A DNA stretch of 64,000 bases from positions 1 through 64,000 of the forward strand of contig JAUNGP010000004.1 of NCBI GenBank assembly GCA_030524345.1, given 5' to 3'. The DNA is from Clostridia bacterium (lineage in GTDB: Bacteria; Bacillota; Clostridia; TANB77; CAG-465). Below the pieces are notes generated by a model. That model was not told the origin of the DNA, did no database searches, and worked only from the letters and a program-made list of their open reading frames with translations. Shown here piece by piece: positions 1-9,700 of this stretch. A program made the translations under genes and the position numbers. Each line of letters begins with the position of its first letter. The stretch's first letter is position 1.

Positions 1-2824
1 TTAATTTTCCTGGGTTTTGTTCTTCTGAATAATATACTACTGGTGCATATCCTTTACCTTCTGCATATGTTGTATCTACTCCTACAAATTCACCTTTCCA
101 GCCACTACTAATATCATTTCCACTTTCATCATAGATTGTTTCTAGTGTATCGTATAATATTAAATCCTTTAGACTATTTGCTCCTGTTGTTACACGAAGT
201 TTATATGTGTATTCACTTCCTGCTGTTGCTTCTGCTGTTCCTTCTACAAATGCTCCCTTGGTTAAGTCTGTTCTTACTTGTTTGATAACAGCTTGCTGTG
301 AGGATACTGCATGGGTTATATTTGTAGTAACTAAACTATATGTCAATTTTTCATTAATATCCCCATCATTATCTATATCTAAAGCTAAAGTATCATATTG
401 TCCATTATCTGTAGTTACTTTATATCCCATAGCACTAGTAACATATTGGTATTCTTGTTCATTCCACATAGAATATACATAATTTTTATATGTTGTTCCA
501 TATTCTAATATACTATCATATGGTATTTCTGTTTTTATTTTTATAGATAGACCTTCATATTGAAACCTATTTACTAAATAATAACTCCAATCTATTTCAT
601 TTAAATTATATATTATACTTATTTTTGTTCTTCCACTATTTTTGTAATCATAGTCTACTTCTATTGTAGTATGTTCTTTGATATAGTCTACTAACTCTGT
701 TTTGGTATTAAATATTGTTCCATTTTTTAATTTTAAGCTTTGATATGATAATCCACAGGCAAGGCTCTCTATTATTTCTTTCTCTGTGCTAACCAAATTC
801 ATTCCTTCAGGTAATATATCATACGCCTTAACTATAAAATCTTTATCTACATCGTAATATTCCATCAAAAAATTTGAAGTACATGTATATTCAACATCAT
901 ATTTCTCTTCTGACACATTATGATTTAAAGAACTTGCTTTTTGACTTCCAAGCGTTAATCTTCCATTTAGTATACGCGTCCAAGAATAATCTCGTTGCAT
1001 ATATGTACCATATGTTTCTTGATCATATTCTGCAACTTTTAGTTTTGTAGATTCTGTAGCATAACTGCTTAAAGTTGGCTCATTTACAAGAGTTCTATTT
1101 CCACTTTCATCTTTATGATACACTTGTAAATAATCAAAATTATATACCATTCCATTTTCTATACAATTTTTGGTATGGACATTGGTAGTTACATATATTT
1201 TTCCACCATATAATGTTGTATCCAGATCTTTTATTACAATCTTTACTCCGGCTACATCATCTCTATTAAATATTATACTTTTTCCTTGATTATTCGTCAT
1301 CCCAGTTTCATAAGTTACATATTCATTGGTGTCAGCATATCTAACCTGTAAATCATACTTATATCCTATTAAAGCATCTCCACTACTTGTAGTGTATTTA
1401 TTGTACGTTGAAAATATTGGTATTCTTACTTGAGTAAAATTATACTCATTATCTTCTAACTTGGTAACCTCACCATCTTCTCTTGTTATATATAATAGAT
1501 CATCTCCTATTTCTACATCCATTTTACTATCTGTATAAAATGCTATCGGGTATAAATCCCATTCTTTATTTTCTCCTCCATTTTTAATTCTATTTAAAAA
1601 CATACTATTAGAGCATGATTTCTTGATTGAATATAATTGGCCAGTATATTCGAAATTAAATTCTACTAAACTTACTGTTTTTGTTGCCTCCGCTAATTTT
1701 TGATTTTTTTCTTCATCTTCATATCTTCCCCATAGTTCTGCTGTATTTGCTATTTTATCTCCCTCATTATAGCTACTTTTTGGATAGCCAACATAATAGA
1801 AAGGCATTACATTCGAAGTCGTATAATAGGCTTCCAAATAATATACATTTCCCTCATATGGTTCAATTTTATTTAAATTGTCATCATATAATACACAACC
1901 TTCCGGTAACTCCTCCTTTACACATTGATAGTAACTTTTATCTATAACAAATTTATTGTTAATATCGTATACTTGTATTCCTCCATCTTCATTATTTTTA
2001 TAAGTAAAATAATATTGAACCCAATAATAATCATCTAATATATCTTCTATTGGCGTATAATCTTTTTTTACTCCTACTCGAGCATATTTTGTTAAACTAT
2101 ATGTATTCTTTACTGATGTATAATGAAAATTACATACATTAGAATTCATCGCTATAATTTCATCTGCACTTATATTCTCTCTAATTTTTGCCTGAAATTC
2201 CAAATCTGTTTGTATTCTTAATCTTGGTAATAAGTTATATACTATTTGTATTGTTCCTTCAAAATGTTCATTTTGTTCTATTGCCATATTATTTGTAAAT
2301 GTATATGTATTGGTAGTTTCATTATAACTATAACTCCAATCATATTGTTTTACTGTATCAGTATCCTTATCTGCCGCTACTACTACATTATTTTTTAACC
2401 AATAGCTATATGTCCAATTTAAAGGAGTCGTTACATTTCTCCAATACTCACTAAAACTATCCTTTGCTATTCCTGGTATTTCTATTGCAATTTCTCCTGG
2501 CTGATATGTTTTTCCTGTTGTACATGCATAATTTGTTTGCATAACAAGTTGCTTTGTATCACTACTACTTGTCGCATTCCATGTAACATCTGTTATTGCA
2601 TCATTTGGTGTATCACTGCTTTTATCATACATGACAAGTGTAATGTTCCAATTATTGTCTTCTACTTCTAACGCATTTTTATTCTTCATACTTGTCGCTG
2701 TTATTGTGATCATTGTTGCTATTAGAAATAGCCATAAAAATACTGTGATAATTGACGTTTGCCTCTTCCTTTTAACTTTTTGTTTACTTATTTTTTTAGG
2801 CTTTTCATTTTCTCCTTGTTTCAT
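1..2824 (-). CDS. Large membrane-anchored surface protein, 3' end cut by the window edge
   Basis: An open frame of about 941 codons runs without a stop from ATG 2824 past base 1, so the C-terminus is outside the window. A perfect AAGGAGG lies just upstream of the start. The N-terminus is a Lys-rich cytoplasmic tail (about 25 residues) followed by one hydrophobic segment (about residues 26-46), giving a type II or uncleaved-signal anchor. The rest is rich in Tyr, Asn, Thr and Asp with many short beta-strand patterns, as in repetitive adhesins. The last visible part has the form G(S)EYTYKLRVT..SLKDLILYDTL, typical of DUF11 or SpaA-like beta-sandwich modules of Gram-positive surface proteins. 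Only a few Cys are present. No sorting signal can be judged because the end is missing. Function is inferred as surface adhesion or scaffold; the family is not firmly recognised. Confidence 0.8.
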   Translation of the reverse strand, partial: MKQGENEKPKKISKQKVKRKRQTSIITVFLWLFLIATMITITATSMKNKNALEVEDNNWNITLVMYDKSSDTPNDAITDVTWNATSSSDTKQLVMQTNYACTTGKTYQPGEIAIEIPGIAKDSFSEYWRNVTTPLNWTYSYWLKNNVVVAADKDTDTVKQYDWSYSYNETTNTYTFTNNMAIEQNEHFEGTIQIVYNLLPRLRIQTDLEFQAKIRENISADEIIAMNSNVCNFHYTSVKNTYSLTKYARVGVKKDYTPIEDILDDYYWVQYYFTYKNNEDGGIQVYDINNKFVIDKSYYQCVKEELPEGCVLYDDNLNKIEPYEGNVYYLEAYYTTSNVMPFYYVGYPKSSYNEGDKIANTAELWGRYEDEEKNQKLAEATKTVSLVEFNFEYTGQLYSIKKSCSNSMFLNRIKNGGENKEWDLYPIAFYTDSKMDVEIGDDLLYITREDGEVTKLEDNEYNFTQVRIPIFSTYNKYTTSSGDALIGYKYDLQVRYADTNEYVTYETGMTNNQGKSIIFNRDDVAGVKIVIKDLDTTLYGGKIYVTTNVHTKNCIENGMVYNFDYLQVYHKDESGNRTLVNEPTLSSYATESTKLKVAEYDQETYGTYMQRDYSWTRILNGRLTLGSQKASSLNHNVSEEKYDVEYTCTSNFLMEYYDVDKDFIVKAYDILPEGMNLVSTEKEIIESLACGLSYQSLKLKNGTIFNTKTELVDYIKEHTTIEVDYDYKNSGRTKISIIYNLNEIDWSYYLVNRFQYEGLSIKIKTEIPYDSILEYGTTYKNYVYSMWNEQEYQYVTSAMGYKVTTDNGQYDTLALDIDNDGDINEKLTYSLVTTNITHAVSSQQAVIKQVRTDLTKGAFVEGTAEATAGSEYTYKLRVTTGANSLKDLILYDTLETIYDESGNDISSGWKGEFVGVDTTYAEGKGYAPVVYYSEEQNPGKL

Positions 2825-2969
2825 TTTTAACCTCCTTAATTTTTAACATAGTTTGTGCAATTTTATACTGTAATATTTAAAATATATACCATTTCAAAAT
2901 TATTTTTAATGACTTATGGTCAAACTGCATTAAACAATTGGTATTATTAGATTATAATAACGCAAAAAG

Positions 2970-2998
2970 AGCTGATACTAGTTTTTCTAGTATCAGCT
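2970..2998. terminator. Strong 12-bp hairpin, terminator-like on both strands
   Basis: A perfect 12-bp stem (2970-2981 with 2987-2998) with a T5 loop is flanked by an A-run on the left and TTTTA on the right. It sits in the 455-bp gap 2825-3279 and does not directly follow any gene in the window. It probably shields the surface-protein promoter from read-through. Confidence 0.7.
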
Positions 2999-3060
2999 TT
3001 TATTAAAATAGACGGAATTGTCCCTATTATTTTCTTTTTGATTGTTTATAGAACTATGTT

Positions 3061-3082
3061 GTGTGTGTGTGTGTGTGTGTGT
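3061..3082. repeat. (GT)11 dinucleotide microsatellite
   Basis: Eleven uninterrupted GT units lie in the gap between the divergent surface-protein gene (start 2824) and the J-domain gene (start 3280). A 6-bp inverted repeat brackets the tract (GAACTA at 3051-3056, TAGTTC at 3082-3087). Such tracts change length by slipped-strand mispairing. Apart from this tract and the hairpin at 2970-2998 the gap shows only AT-rich DNA. Confidence 0.9.
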
Positions 3083-3279
3083 AGTTCATTCACTATTTTA
3101 TGCTTTTTAGTTACCATAATCTTTCCTCTTTCTGTAATCTTTTGGATTACACATCTATATTATCATTTCTACATTATTTTTTCAAGATATAATTTCATTT
3201 TTGTTTTATCTAAGTCGTTACATTGACAAAATACTTGATATACAGTAAAATTAAAATAATATATAGGAGATATTGATTT

Positions 3280-3888
3280 ATGAAAAATTATTATGAGATA
3301 CTAGAGGTAAATGAAAAAGCTTCTCAAGAAATTATAAGTAAAGTATTTAAAATGCATATTAAAAAGTGGCATCCTGATCTATATCAAGGAGATGAGAAAA
3401 TAAAAGCTGAGAATAAAACCAAGGAAATCAATGAAGCTTACTCTGTTTTATCCGATGAAACAAAAAGAGCAAATTATGATATGGAACTTCAAAATGAGAA
3501 AAATATTTTATCAGGCGAAAACTACGAACTTGAAATGCTAAAAGAAGAAAATGAAATGCTAAAAAGAAGTATTGAGAAACGAGATCAAATCATCAATAAT
3601 TTAATTCACCCATCTAGTGAAACTTCTAAAAGAATGCATTACTATAACGAGGATGATTATTACGATGAAGAAGAGACTCAACCCCAATATACAGCTTACA
3701 ACCAAGATTATAATCAAAACTACTCTCAAAATGATGATAATAATGAATATTCTAATCCCCAACCTAGTGTAAAAGATTTTATGATAAAAGTAATCATTTG
3801 TTTCTTAATATTACTTATAGGATCAATTATTATATACTTTTTAATTAAAAATCTACCACTATTTAATTTAATGAATGATATACAATAA
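3280..3888 (+). CDS. J-domain protein with C-terminal membrane anchor
   Basis: The first 65-70 residues form a J domain with the diagnostic HPD motif at 31-33, followed by the helix containing KEINEAYSVLSD. J domains stimulate the ATPase of an Hsp70 partner (DnaK). The protein lacks the Gly/Phe region, zinc fingers and substrate-binding domain of DnaJ, so it is a specialised co-chaperone. A short coiled coil (about 75-105) and an Asn/Gln/Tyr-rich linker (about 120-160) lead to one hydrophobic helix near the C-terminus (about 168-192), suggesting a tail-anchored membrane protein with a cytoplasmic J domain. AGGAGAT precedes the ATG by a normal distance. It is convergent with spoIVA and shares its terminator. 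Confidence 0.85.
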   Translation: MKNYYEILEVNEKASQEIISKVFKMHIKKWHPDLYQGDEKIKAENKTKEINEAYSVLSDETKRANYDMELQNEKNILSGENYELEMLKEENEMLKRSIEKRDQIINNLIHPSSETSKRMHYYNEDDYYDEEETQPQYTAYNQDYNQNYSQNDDNNEYSNPQPSVKDFMIKVIICFLILLIGSIIIYFLIKNLPLFNLMNDIQ

Positions 3889-3910
3889 AAACGGCATTTA
3901 GCCGTTTTTT
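3887..3910. terminator. Bidirectional terminator between the J-domain gene and spoIVA
   Basis: A 9-bp stem (3887-3895 with 3901-3909) has a 5-nt loop and A- and T-runs on its two sides. It starts in the stop codon of the plus-strand gene and lies just after the minus-strand spoIVA stop. Confidence 0.85.
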
Positions 3911-3911
3911 G

Positions 3912-5393
3912 TTATAATATAATACAAATCAGTCCACCACTTCCTTCATTAATAATTTTTTCTAAAGTCTCTTGTAATTTCATTTGTGCTTCATCAGGCA
4001 TTCTATATAGCTTGTTATGAAGCCCTTCGTTTACAAGTGAATGCAATGATTTGCCAAATATATTGGATTCCCAAATCTTAGTAGGATCAGTTTCAAATTC
4101 ACTAAGTAAATATTTTACTAAATCTTCTGATTGTTTTTCGCTTCCAACAATTGGAGATACCTCTGTTTCAATGTCAGCTCTAATCATATGAATACTTGGA
4201 GCACTAGCCTTTAATTTTACCCCATATTTATTACCTTGTTTTACAATCTCAGGTTCTTCTAACTTTAACTCATTAATCTGCGGTGTCACAATTCCGTATC
4301 CCTTGACTCTAACTTCTTCTAACGCCATTGCAATCTTATCATATTCTTGCTTTGTATTAGCAAAATCTTTAAGAAGTGAGAAAATATCTCCATCTGATTC
4401 AATATTAAAGTTTGACATCTCACTTAGAACTCGATAAAACATCTTAGGATTAATATTCATTCTAACTTGTATTCTTCCATCTTCCATCTGTGCCTTATCG
4501 ATATTAATATCTTCAAATATATCATTTTCTGTATTAACTTTTTCTATTACTTCATTAATTTCTCTAATAGAATAATCATTTTCAAAATTATCTTTTACAA
4601 TATTAATAATATTTTGTTTTAACCAATGATTCATATCTAATATACTAAACCACTCAGGAAGTTTAAATCCAATCTCTGTCACTGGGAATTCTTCTAAAAC
4701 TCGCTCAAAAATATGATTAATATCTTTTTCATTTACAGATGCAACATCTACTGGGATGACTGAAGCATTATATTTAGCACTCAATTCACTTGCAAGGCTT
4801 CTAGTCTCATCGGCATCAGGATGAACAGAATTTAATACTACTACAAATGGTTTATTAATATCCTTTAATTCATTGATAACCCTAGTTTCTGCATCTATAT
4901 AACTTTCTCTTGGAATATCTGTAATACTACCATCCGTAGTAATAACAAGACCTATCGTAGAATGATCTGTGATTACCTTTTTTGTCCCAATTTCAGCAGC
5001 ACGTGAAAAAGGTATTTCCTCCTCAGACCAAGGAGTCCTAACCATTCTTGGCATATCATTTTCCATATGCCCTACTGCTCCATCTACTAAATAGCCAACA
5101 CAATCTACTAGTCTTGTCTTAAACTTTACATTAGATCCTAATGTTATTTCAACAGATTCATTTGGCACAAACTTAGGCTCAGTGGTCATAATCGTTTTTC
5201 CAGCCGCGCTTTGAGGTAGTTCATCCTTTGCCCTATCTTTTTTATAGTCATTATCAATATTTGGTATCACAAGCTTTTCCATAAAGTTTTTTATAAATGT
5301 AGATTTACCACTTCTTACAGGTCCTACCACTCCAATATATATATCCCCATTTGTTCTTGACGATATATCTTTATAAATATCTAAATCTTTCAT
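3912..5393 (-). CDS. spoIVA: Stage IV sporulation protein A (spore coat basement ATPase)
   Basis: SpoIVA is the ATPase that polymerises on the forespore surface and anchors the spore coat; in Bacillus subtilis it is recruited by SpoVM. The 493 residues match the usual length of about 492. The P-loop is at about 24-32 (GPVRSGKST), in the family-specific context that follows IGVV. The downstream region has the TRLVDCVGY switch (D-x-x-G) and a GTPase-like fold that reads VVVLNSVHP. The C-terminus ends in a short hydrophobic stretch (GGLICIIL), the region that contacts SpoVM in Bacillus. GGAGGT precedes the ATG. Expression from a sporulation sigma factor (SigE) is expected; a weak candidate lies in 5400-5480 but I cannot assign it firmly. 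A SpoVM-like ORF is in this window at 22032-22100. Confidence 0.97.
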   Translation of the reverse strand: MKDLDIYKDISSRTNGDIYIGVVGPVRSGKSTFIKNFMEKLVIPNIDNDYKKDRAKDELPQSAAGKTIMTTEPKFVPNESVEITLGSNVKFKTRLVDCVGYLVDGAVGHMENDMPRMVRTPWSEEEIPFSRAAEIGTKKVITDHSTIGLVITTDGSITDIPRESYIDAETRVINELKDINKPFVVVLNSVHPDADETRSLASELSAKYNASVIPVDVASVNEKDINHIFERVLEEFPVTEIGFKLPEWFSILDMNHWLKQNIINIVKDNFENDYSIREINEVIEKVNTENDIFEDINIDKAQMEDGRIQVRMNINPKMFYRVLSEMSNFNIESDGDIFSLLKDFANTKQEYDKIAMALEEVRVKGYGIVTPQINELKLEEPEIVKQGNKYGVKLKASAPSIHMIRADIETEVSPIVGSEKQSEDLVKYLLSEFETDPTKIWESNIFGKSLHSLVNEGLHNKLYRMPDEAQMKLQETLEKIINEGSGGLICIIL

Positions 5394-5497
5394 TTTTTAC
5401 CTCCAGTTAATATCTTTAATACAAATATATTAATATCAATTCCTTAATATGATAAAAAAGTAACAATTTAAAGATTTATTCATATCATATATATAGT

Positions 5498-5535
5498 AAA
5501 AGTGACAAAATATAAATATATATTTTGCCACTTTT
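5498..5535 (-). terminator. Terminator of the DUF1385-like gene
   Basis: A 17-nt arm pair (5498-5514 with 5519-5535) with one wobble position lies immediately after the stop at 5539. Confidence 0.7.
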
Positions 5536-5538
5536 TAT

Positions 5539-6162
5539 TCATTTCATAATTTCATCTAGTTTTAACAAAGCTTCTCTTGCAAGCATTAGATTAGAATCAT
5601 CCGGAATATTGGTAGAAAATAATTGTATCGGTAACGAGATAATTTTTACAATTTTTAAGTTATAGATTGCCATTCTTAAACTAAAATAAGGTATTCCAAA
5701 CTTAAAAATGATGAGAATAATCACACATATCAAATTAATAATATATTTCCGATCCCCGCAATTTAAAGCAAATCTTGAAAAGTACTTTGCCTCTTCAATT
5801 GTTGGTACACGTTTTAACTTGTTATATGCATTGATCATCATATGCTCTGCCCCATGATTTCTAAAACTTGTTCTACTCATATGATACAGGTGATAGAATG
5901 AATAAATACATTTTAGAATAACTAATATATACGCTATATTTGAAATAACCCTACATTTACTGATAACTATCATCTCTATAATAAAGCTCAGCAAAACAAA
6001 AAGTTTATTAATTATTTTCCAATAAACTTCATCGTATCCGTTGATATCCTCAACACTGACAGATATATTTCCAGATATGTCATTTTTAGCAGTCACACAT
6101 TTATCACCACTGGAAAATGCAATGCTCCACTTTGTTGATGCTCCCTCAAGATTTTTAATCAT
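5539..6162 (-). CDS. Divergent DUF1385 (YqhQ-like) membrane protein
   Basis: The core carries NHGAEHMMINAY followed about 20 residues later by an S-R-x-x-x-x-C-G segment. These match the conserved HGAEHK-x-I-x-x-Y and SR..RCG blocks of DUF1385/YqhQ, a family of unknown role. Hydrophobic helices flank the motif on both sides. At about 207 residues it is shorter than typical YqhQ (about 300). A longer reading begins at GTG 6213, but a consensus promoter has its -10 box at 6214-6219, so that GTG precedes the expected transcription start. ATG 6162 has GGGGA 5 nt upstream and is preferred. The gene is a solo unit with its own promoter and terminator. Family assignment is by motif only. Confidence 0.6.
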   Translation of the reverse strand: MIKNLEGASTKWSIAFSSGDKCVTAKNDISGNISVSVEDINGYDEVYWKIINKLFVLLSFIIEMIVISKCRVISNIAYILVILKCIYSFYHLYHMSRTSFRNHGAEHMMINAYNKLKRVPTIEEAKYFSRFALNCGDRKYIINLICVIILIIFKFGIPYFSLRMAIYNLKIVKIISLPIQLFSTNIPDDSNLMLAREALLKLDEIMK

Positions 6163-6213
6163 ATTATTCCCCATTTCTAAAATTTTTGAAATACCAGCAT
6201 TTTCTCCAACCAC

Positions 6214-6242
6214 ATTATATCACTGATACTTTATTATGTCAA
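6214..6242 (-). promoter_or_regulatory. SigA-type promoter of the DUF1385-like gene
   Basis: TTGACA at 6237-6242, a 17-bp spacer and TATAAT at 6214-6219 with an extended TGA. It overlaps the T-run of the upstream gene's terminator. Confidence 0.8.
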
Positions 6243-6248
6243 AAAAGA

Positions 6249-6272
6249 TACCCAGGAAAAATTCCCTGGGTA
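6249..6272 (-). terminator. Terminator of the zinc-ribbon gene
   Basis: An 8-bp GC-rich stem (6249-6256 with 6265-6272) is followed on the minus strand by TCTTTTTT. Confidence 0.85.
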
Positions 6273-6293
6273 CCTTCTAACAGTACATTAATT

Positions 6294-6653
6294 TTACTCC
6301 TTTTCGATCTTCACGCCGCATTCAGGACAATATCTGTCCTCAGCAGGAATGGCGTTTTTACAAGCCGGGCACTTTTTCAAGCCCTGTTTAGCCAGAAGCT
6401 GGCACTCGCAGTCCTCTTTGAAAGCTTCTAATTCTTTCACTCTTTCTGCCTGTTCGGCAAAGAAACCGGAACCAAGTTCCAATGCTTTCTTTCCCGCTTC
6501 CAGATAAATCTCCTGAATTTCTGCTTCCGCTACCTGCATCTGTTCTTTCAAAGCTACAGTATTTGCCAGATCATCGGCTTTTGCATTAATGCTATCAAGA
6601 CCTCTCTGCACTCCACCTGTTGCCTTTTTTACCAGTTCTTCAAATCTTGCCAT
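6294..6653 (-). CDS. Coiled-coil protein with C-terminal zinc ribbon
   Basis: The 119-residue protein begins with an amphipathic helical region (about 1-85, rich in Ala, Glu, Lys). It ends in a zinc ribbon with two CxxC knuckles (CPACKNAIPAEDRYCPECG, about 95-113), a fold usually involved in protein or nucleic-acid contacts. Its bases are visibly richer in G and C (codons such as GCC, CGC, CTG) than the neighbours, suggesting recent transfer. It has its own promoter (6704-6732), AGGAGGA site and terminator. It lies directly downstream of the kinase operon on the same strand. telA (15467-16684), at the other end of the region, has similar base usage. No specific function can be named. Confidence 0.75.
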   Translation of the reverse strand: MARFEELVKKATGGVQRGLDSINAKADDLANTVALKEQMQVAEAEIQEIYLEAGKKALELGSGFFAEQAERVKELEAFKEDCECQLLAKQGLKKCPACKNAIPAEDRYCPECGVKIEKE

Positions 6654-6703
6654 AATTTTATTCCTCCTATATTAATATTTGGGTTTCATGTTACTTGACA
6701 TAT

Positions 6704-6732
6704 ATTATACACCAAAAAGTCTCTTTTGTAAA
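6704..6732 (-). promoter_or_regulatory. SigA-type promoter of the zinc-ribbon gene
   Basis: TTTACA at 6727-6732, a 17-bp spacer and TATAAT at 6704-6709. It sits between the end of the kinase gene and the zinc-ribbon start. Confidence 0.8.
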
Positions 6733-6735
6733 GTA

Positions 6736-9700
6736 TTATTTTATCTTTACATATTCGTAAACCCTATCATCATTGAAAATATAAAATCCTTTCTTTTTGA
6801 TGACAATACAAGATTTACTTTCGATAACATTGCATTCAATATACTTTTCCTTGGATTTTTTTGTATTGATAATATAAATGCCTCCATCCTCTGGAATATA
6901 TATATTGCCATTTTCAAACTTGACTTTTCTGATATTACATCCTACAACTCTCCTATCCTCAAACTGAATATGTTTTCCATTATTTCTAATGACAACACAC
7001 ACTCCTTCTGTATTGATAACTAACCATTCATTTCTTACTTTATCATATAGTACGCTATATTCTACATCAGAGTCAGATCTAGGAATAGAAAGATATCGAA
7101 TGTCATTGCAGAAGATATAGTCTTCATGATCACCTTCCTTTACAATCACAAATTTTTCGTTATTTAGAACAAAGAAACTCTTGGTATACATCTGAGTTTG
7201 GAACTTAATAACAGTTTTTTTGGTAAGTACTCCGCCAGCAAACTCTGCCTTGATAATAACATTTTCATAGTCTATGACACTTGCAAAATACAAAGTATGA
7301 CCATTGATAGCCACTTTTGGGGCCATGTTAAGATTGCTTTTAAAGATCTCTTCATCGTTACTTAAAGATATCATACAAATAGATCTTTCAAATACTATCA
7401 AAGCCATTTCCTTACTCTCAGAGAGAATAATGTCGATTACCTTTTCGTCTCCTAAGATACCAAACTTGTGAATTTCCTTATTCACACAAATGTTAACAGT
7501 CTGATTACCATTCTCATCTATAGAAATATAACTAATAGAGTTGATAATCTTGTTGAAGTTTTCTTCAAAAACAACAATTTCTCTTGTAACTGTTTTAGAA
7601 GTTGAGAAAGTATCTGTAAAACTACTTAGATCAGCACAACCAACATACTTAGAAGATGCAATACTATTGTAATAATTCTTCAAGTAAGGAGTTATGTTTA
7701 CTCTCTCATCACCTTCAAAAATACTCAAAAATGTCTCTTCAATCTCTCCTTTCATCCATTCCCAGGATCTTGCCAAAGAAGGTGGCTTTATACCGTGTTT
7801 TCCAAGTAACGATATTCTAAGTTCCATCTTCTCATCGATGTCTAAGTTTCGCTTTTTATCCTTATCATAGTAAATGCCTTCGAAAGGATGTGTCAATGTA
7901 AGATAATAAAATGCCTGTATGGCAAATGAATACCAATCATCCTTCATTGAAATAGTTTGGTTGTTTTTAGCAATAGGATCGACATAACCATCCGTAAAAA
8001 ATAGAGGCGCTATATCATCAATTCCCATTCCATCAAAGTCAAGGAAATATATGGTCTTGTTTTCATCAAACAAAATATTGCGACCATTTAAGTCTCCTAT
8101 ATACATATTTGCTTTTTTATGAAGATACTCAATTCCTTCACCTGCTGTTATGAGAATCTCTAAAATATCCTGTATTTCCAAACCGAGTTTTTGTACTAGT
8201 GCTTCATCCCTTAGTGTAGAGATTGAGACTCCTTTTACTTCATTTAAGATATAGCCTCTTACACTATTGGTTTCGCTATCAATGATAAACTTTTGAGGAG
8301 TGACAAAAACAAACTTAGAGTTTTCTGTATTTAATCTTTCTAAGATATCTCTTCTCTCCAGTATCTTTATAATGATAGCAACCTTCATCTCAATATTTAC
8401 TTCATCCAATTTGAAGATTTTAGCAAATACGCCATCCTCATATTCATAGATGTATGATTCACCACCCTCATTTTTAGGCTTTCGTTCTTTCATCCATTGA
8501 TCAACTGGAAAAGAAATCGAATTTTCCTGTAAAACACTTGGATTAAAATTAGGGACACATTTTGGACATAACAAATACTTTTTATGGTAATAAATATCAT
8601 GTACAGGACAGTATTTTGTCATATTTCTTGCAAGTTCCTTAATTTGGTCAATCAAATCTGCCAAAGAGATTGCATTAATATCCTCAGTGTCAATTTCATT
8701 TGAGATGATAGAATGAATATAATTTACAATAAAAGTTTCACTAAAGTTACATATCTCTTGACCTCCATCTTGATTAAAGTTTAAAAAATCTACATTTACA
8801 ATCTGTATCATTTTCTTATGAGACGGATTAAATAGTGCCTTTCCAAATGGATTATGAGAAAAGAAAAACCTTGCATATTCCAAATGTAATACCTGAGTAC
8901 CTAGTGTGATAAGTGCTTTAAGCTTTTTTAAATTTTTGAAATCTTTATCAAGATCTAAGCACTCAGAAAAATCTACTTTCTCATACACGTATCCTATAAA
9001 CTTTCTGCTAGAAGCAATCACTGCTTTTTTATACGGCAAGAACATATCCTGACCTAAGTTAGGTCGATTCTTCAAATAAGAATCAATATTTTGCTCTTGC
9101 TCTCTTATATCTATTTTATCCTCTTTATACACCTTTAAGTTTTTATCAACTGTTAAGGCATAATGTATCGCATACTCGTCTTCAAATATTATCTTGCCAA
9201 ATTTCCCTTTATACTTTTCAACATCATATATGGTTCTTTGACAAATAGGACACAATCCATCGCTAGAAGGATAATACACATTATGTGCATCACAAAAAGC
9301 ATCCATAGACTCATATAGCATATTAAGGCTACGACGGCTAGAAAAATTAATATTCCTAACAATATCGTCCTCAAGCCCATTGATAGGGACTATTCTAGAT
9401 AAGAGATCTTCTGCAAAATTCCTTCCAGATGTTTTATTTACTGTAATATTGTCCAGCATATTAATATAGAAGTGGAAGTCCTTATCCATCCTAATGCTAC
9501 AAAAGCCAATATACCTTTTGTTAAATCTAACAAACAAGTTTGCTGCAATTTTAATAAAATCTTTATTACTAATTTTTGAAAAATCCAGTTCTGACAGCAG
9601 TTCCCCCTTTATTGGATCACTAACATACCCTATCATATAATAGGTATCGTCATTAGAAATCTTTTTAGAATAAATAATGGTATGAAGACCTATTTTATGA

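Noticed and set aside
3038-3226. 62-codon ORF encoding a Val/Cys repeat
   Set aside because: The reading is produced by the GT microsatellite; no convincing RBS.
5539-6213. GTG start of the DUF1385-like gene at 6213
   Set aside because: It directly abuts the -10 box, before the likely transcription start; an ATG with RBS exists at 6162.
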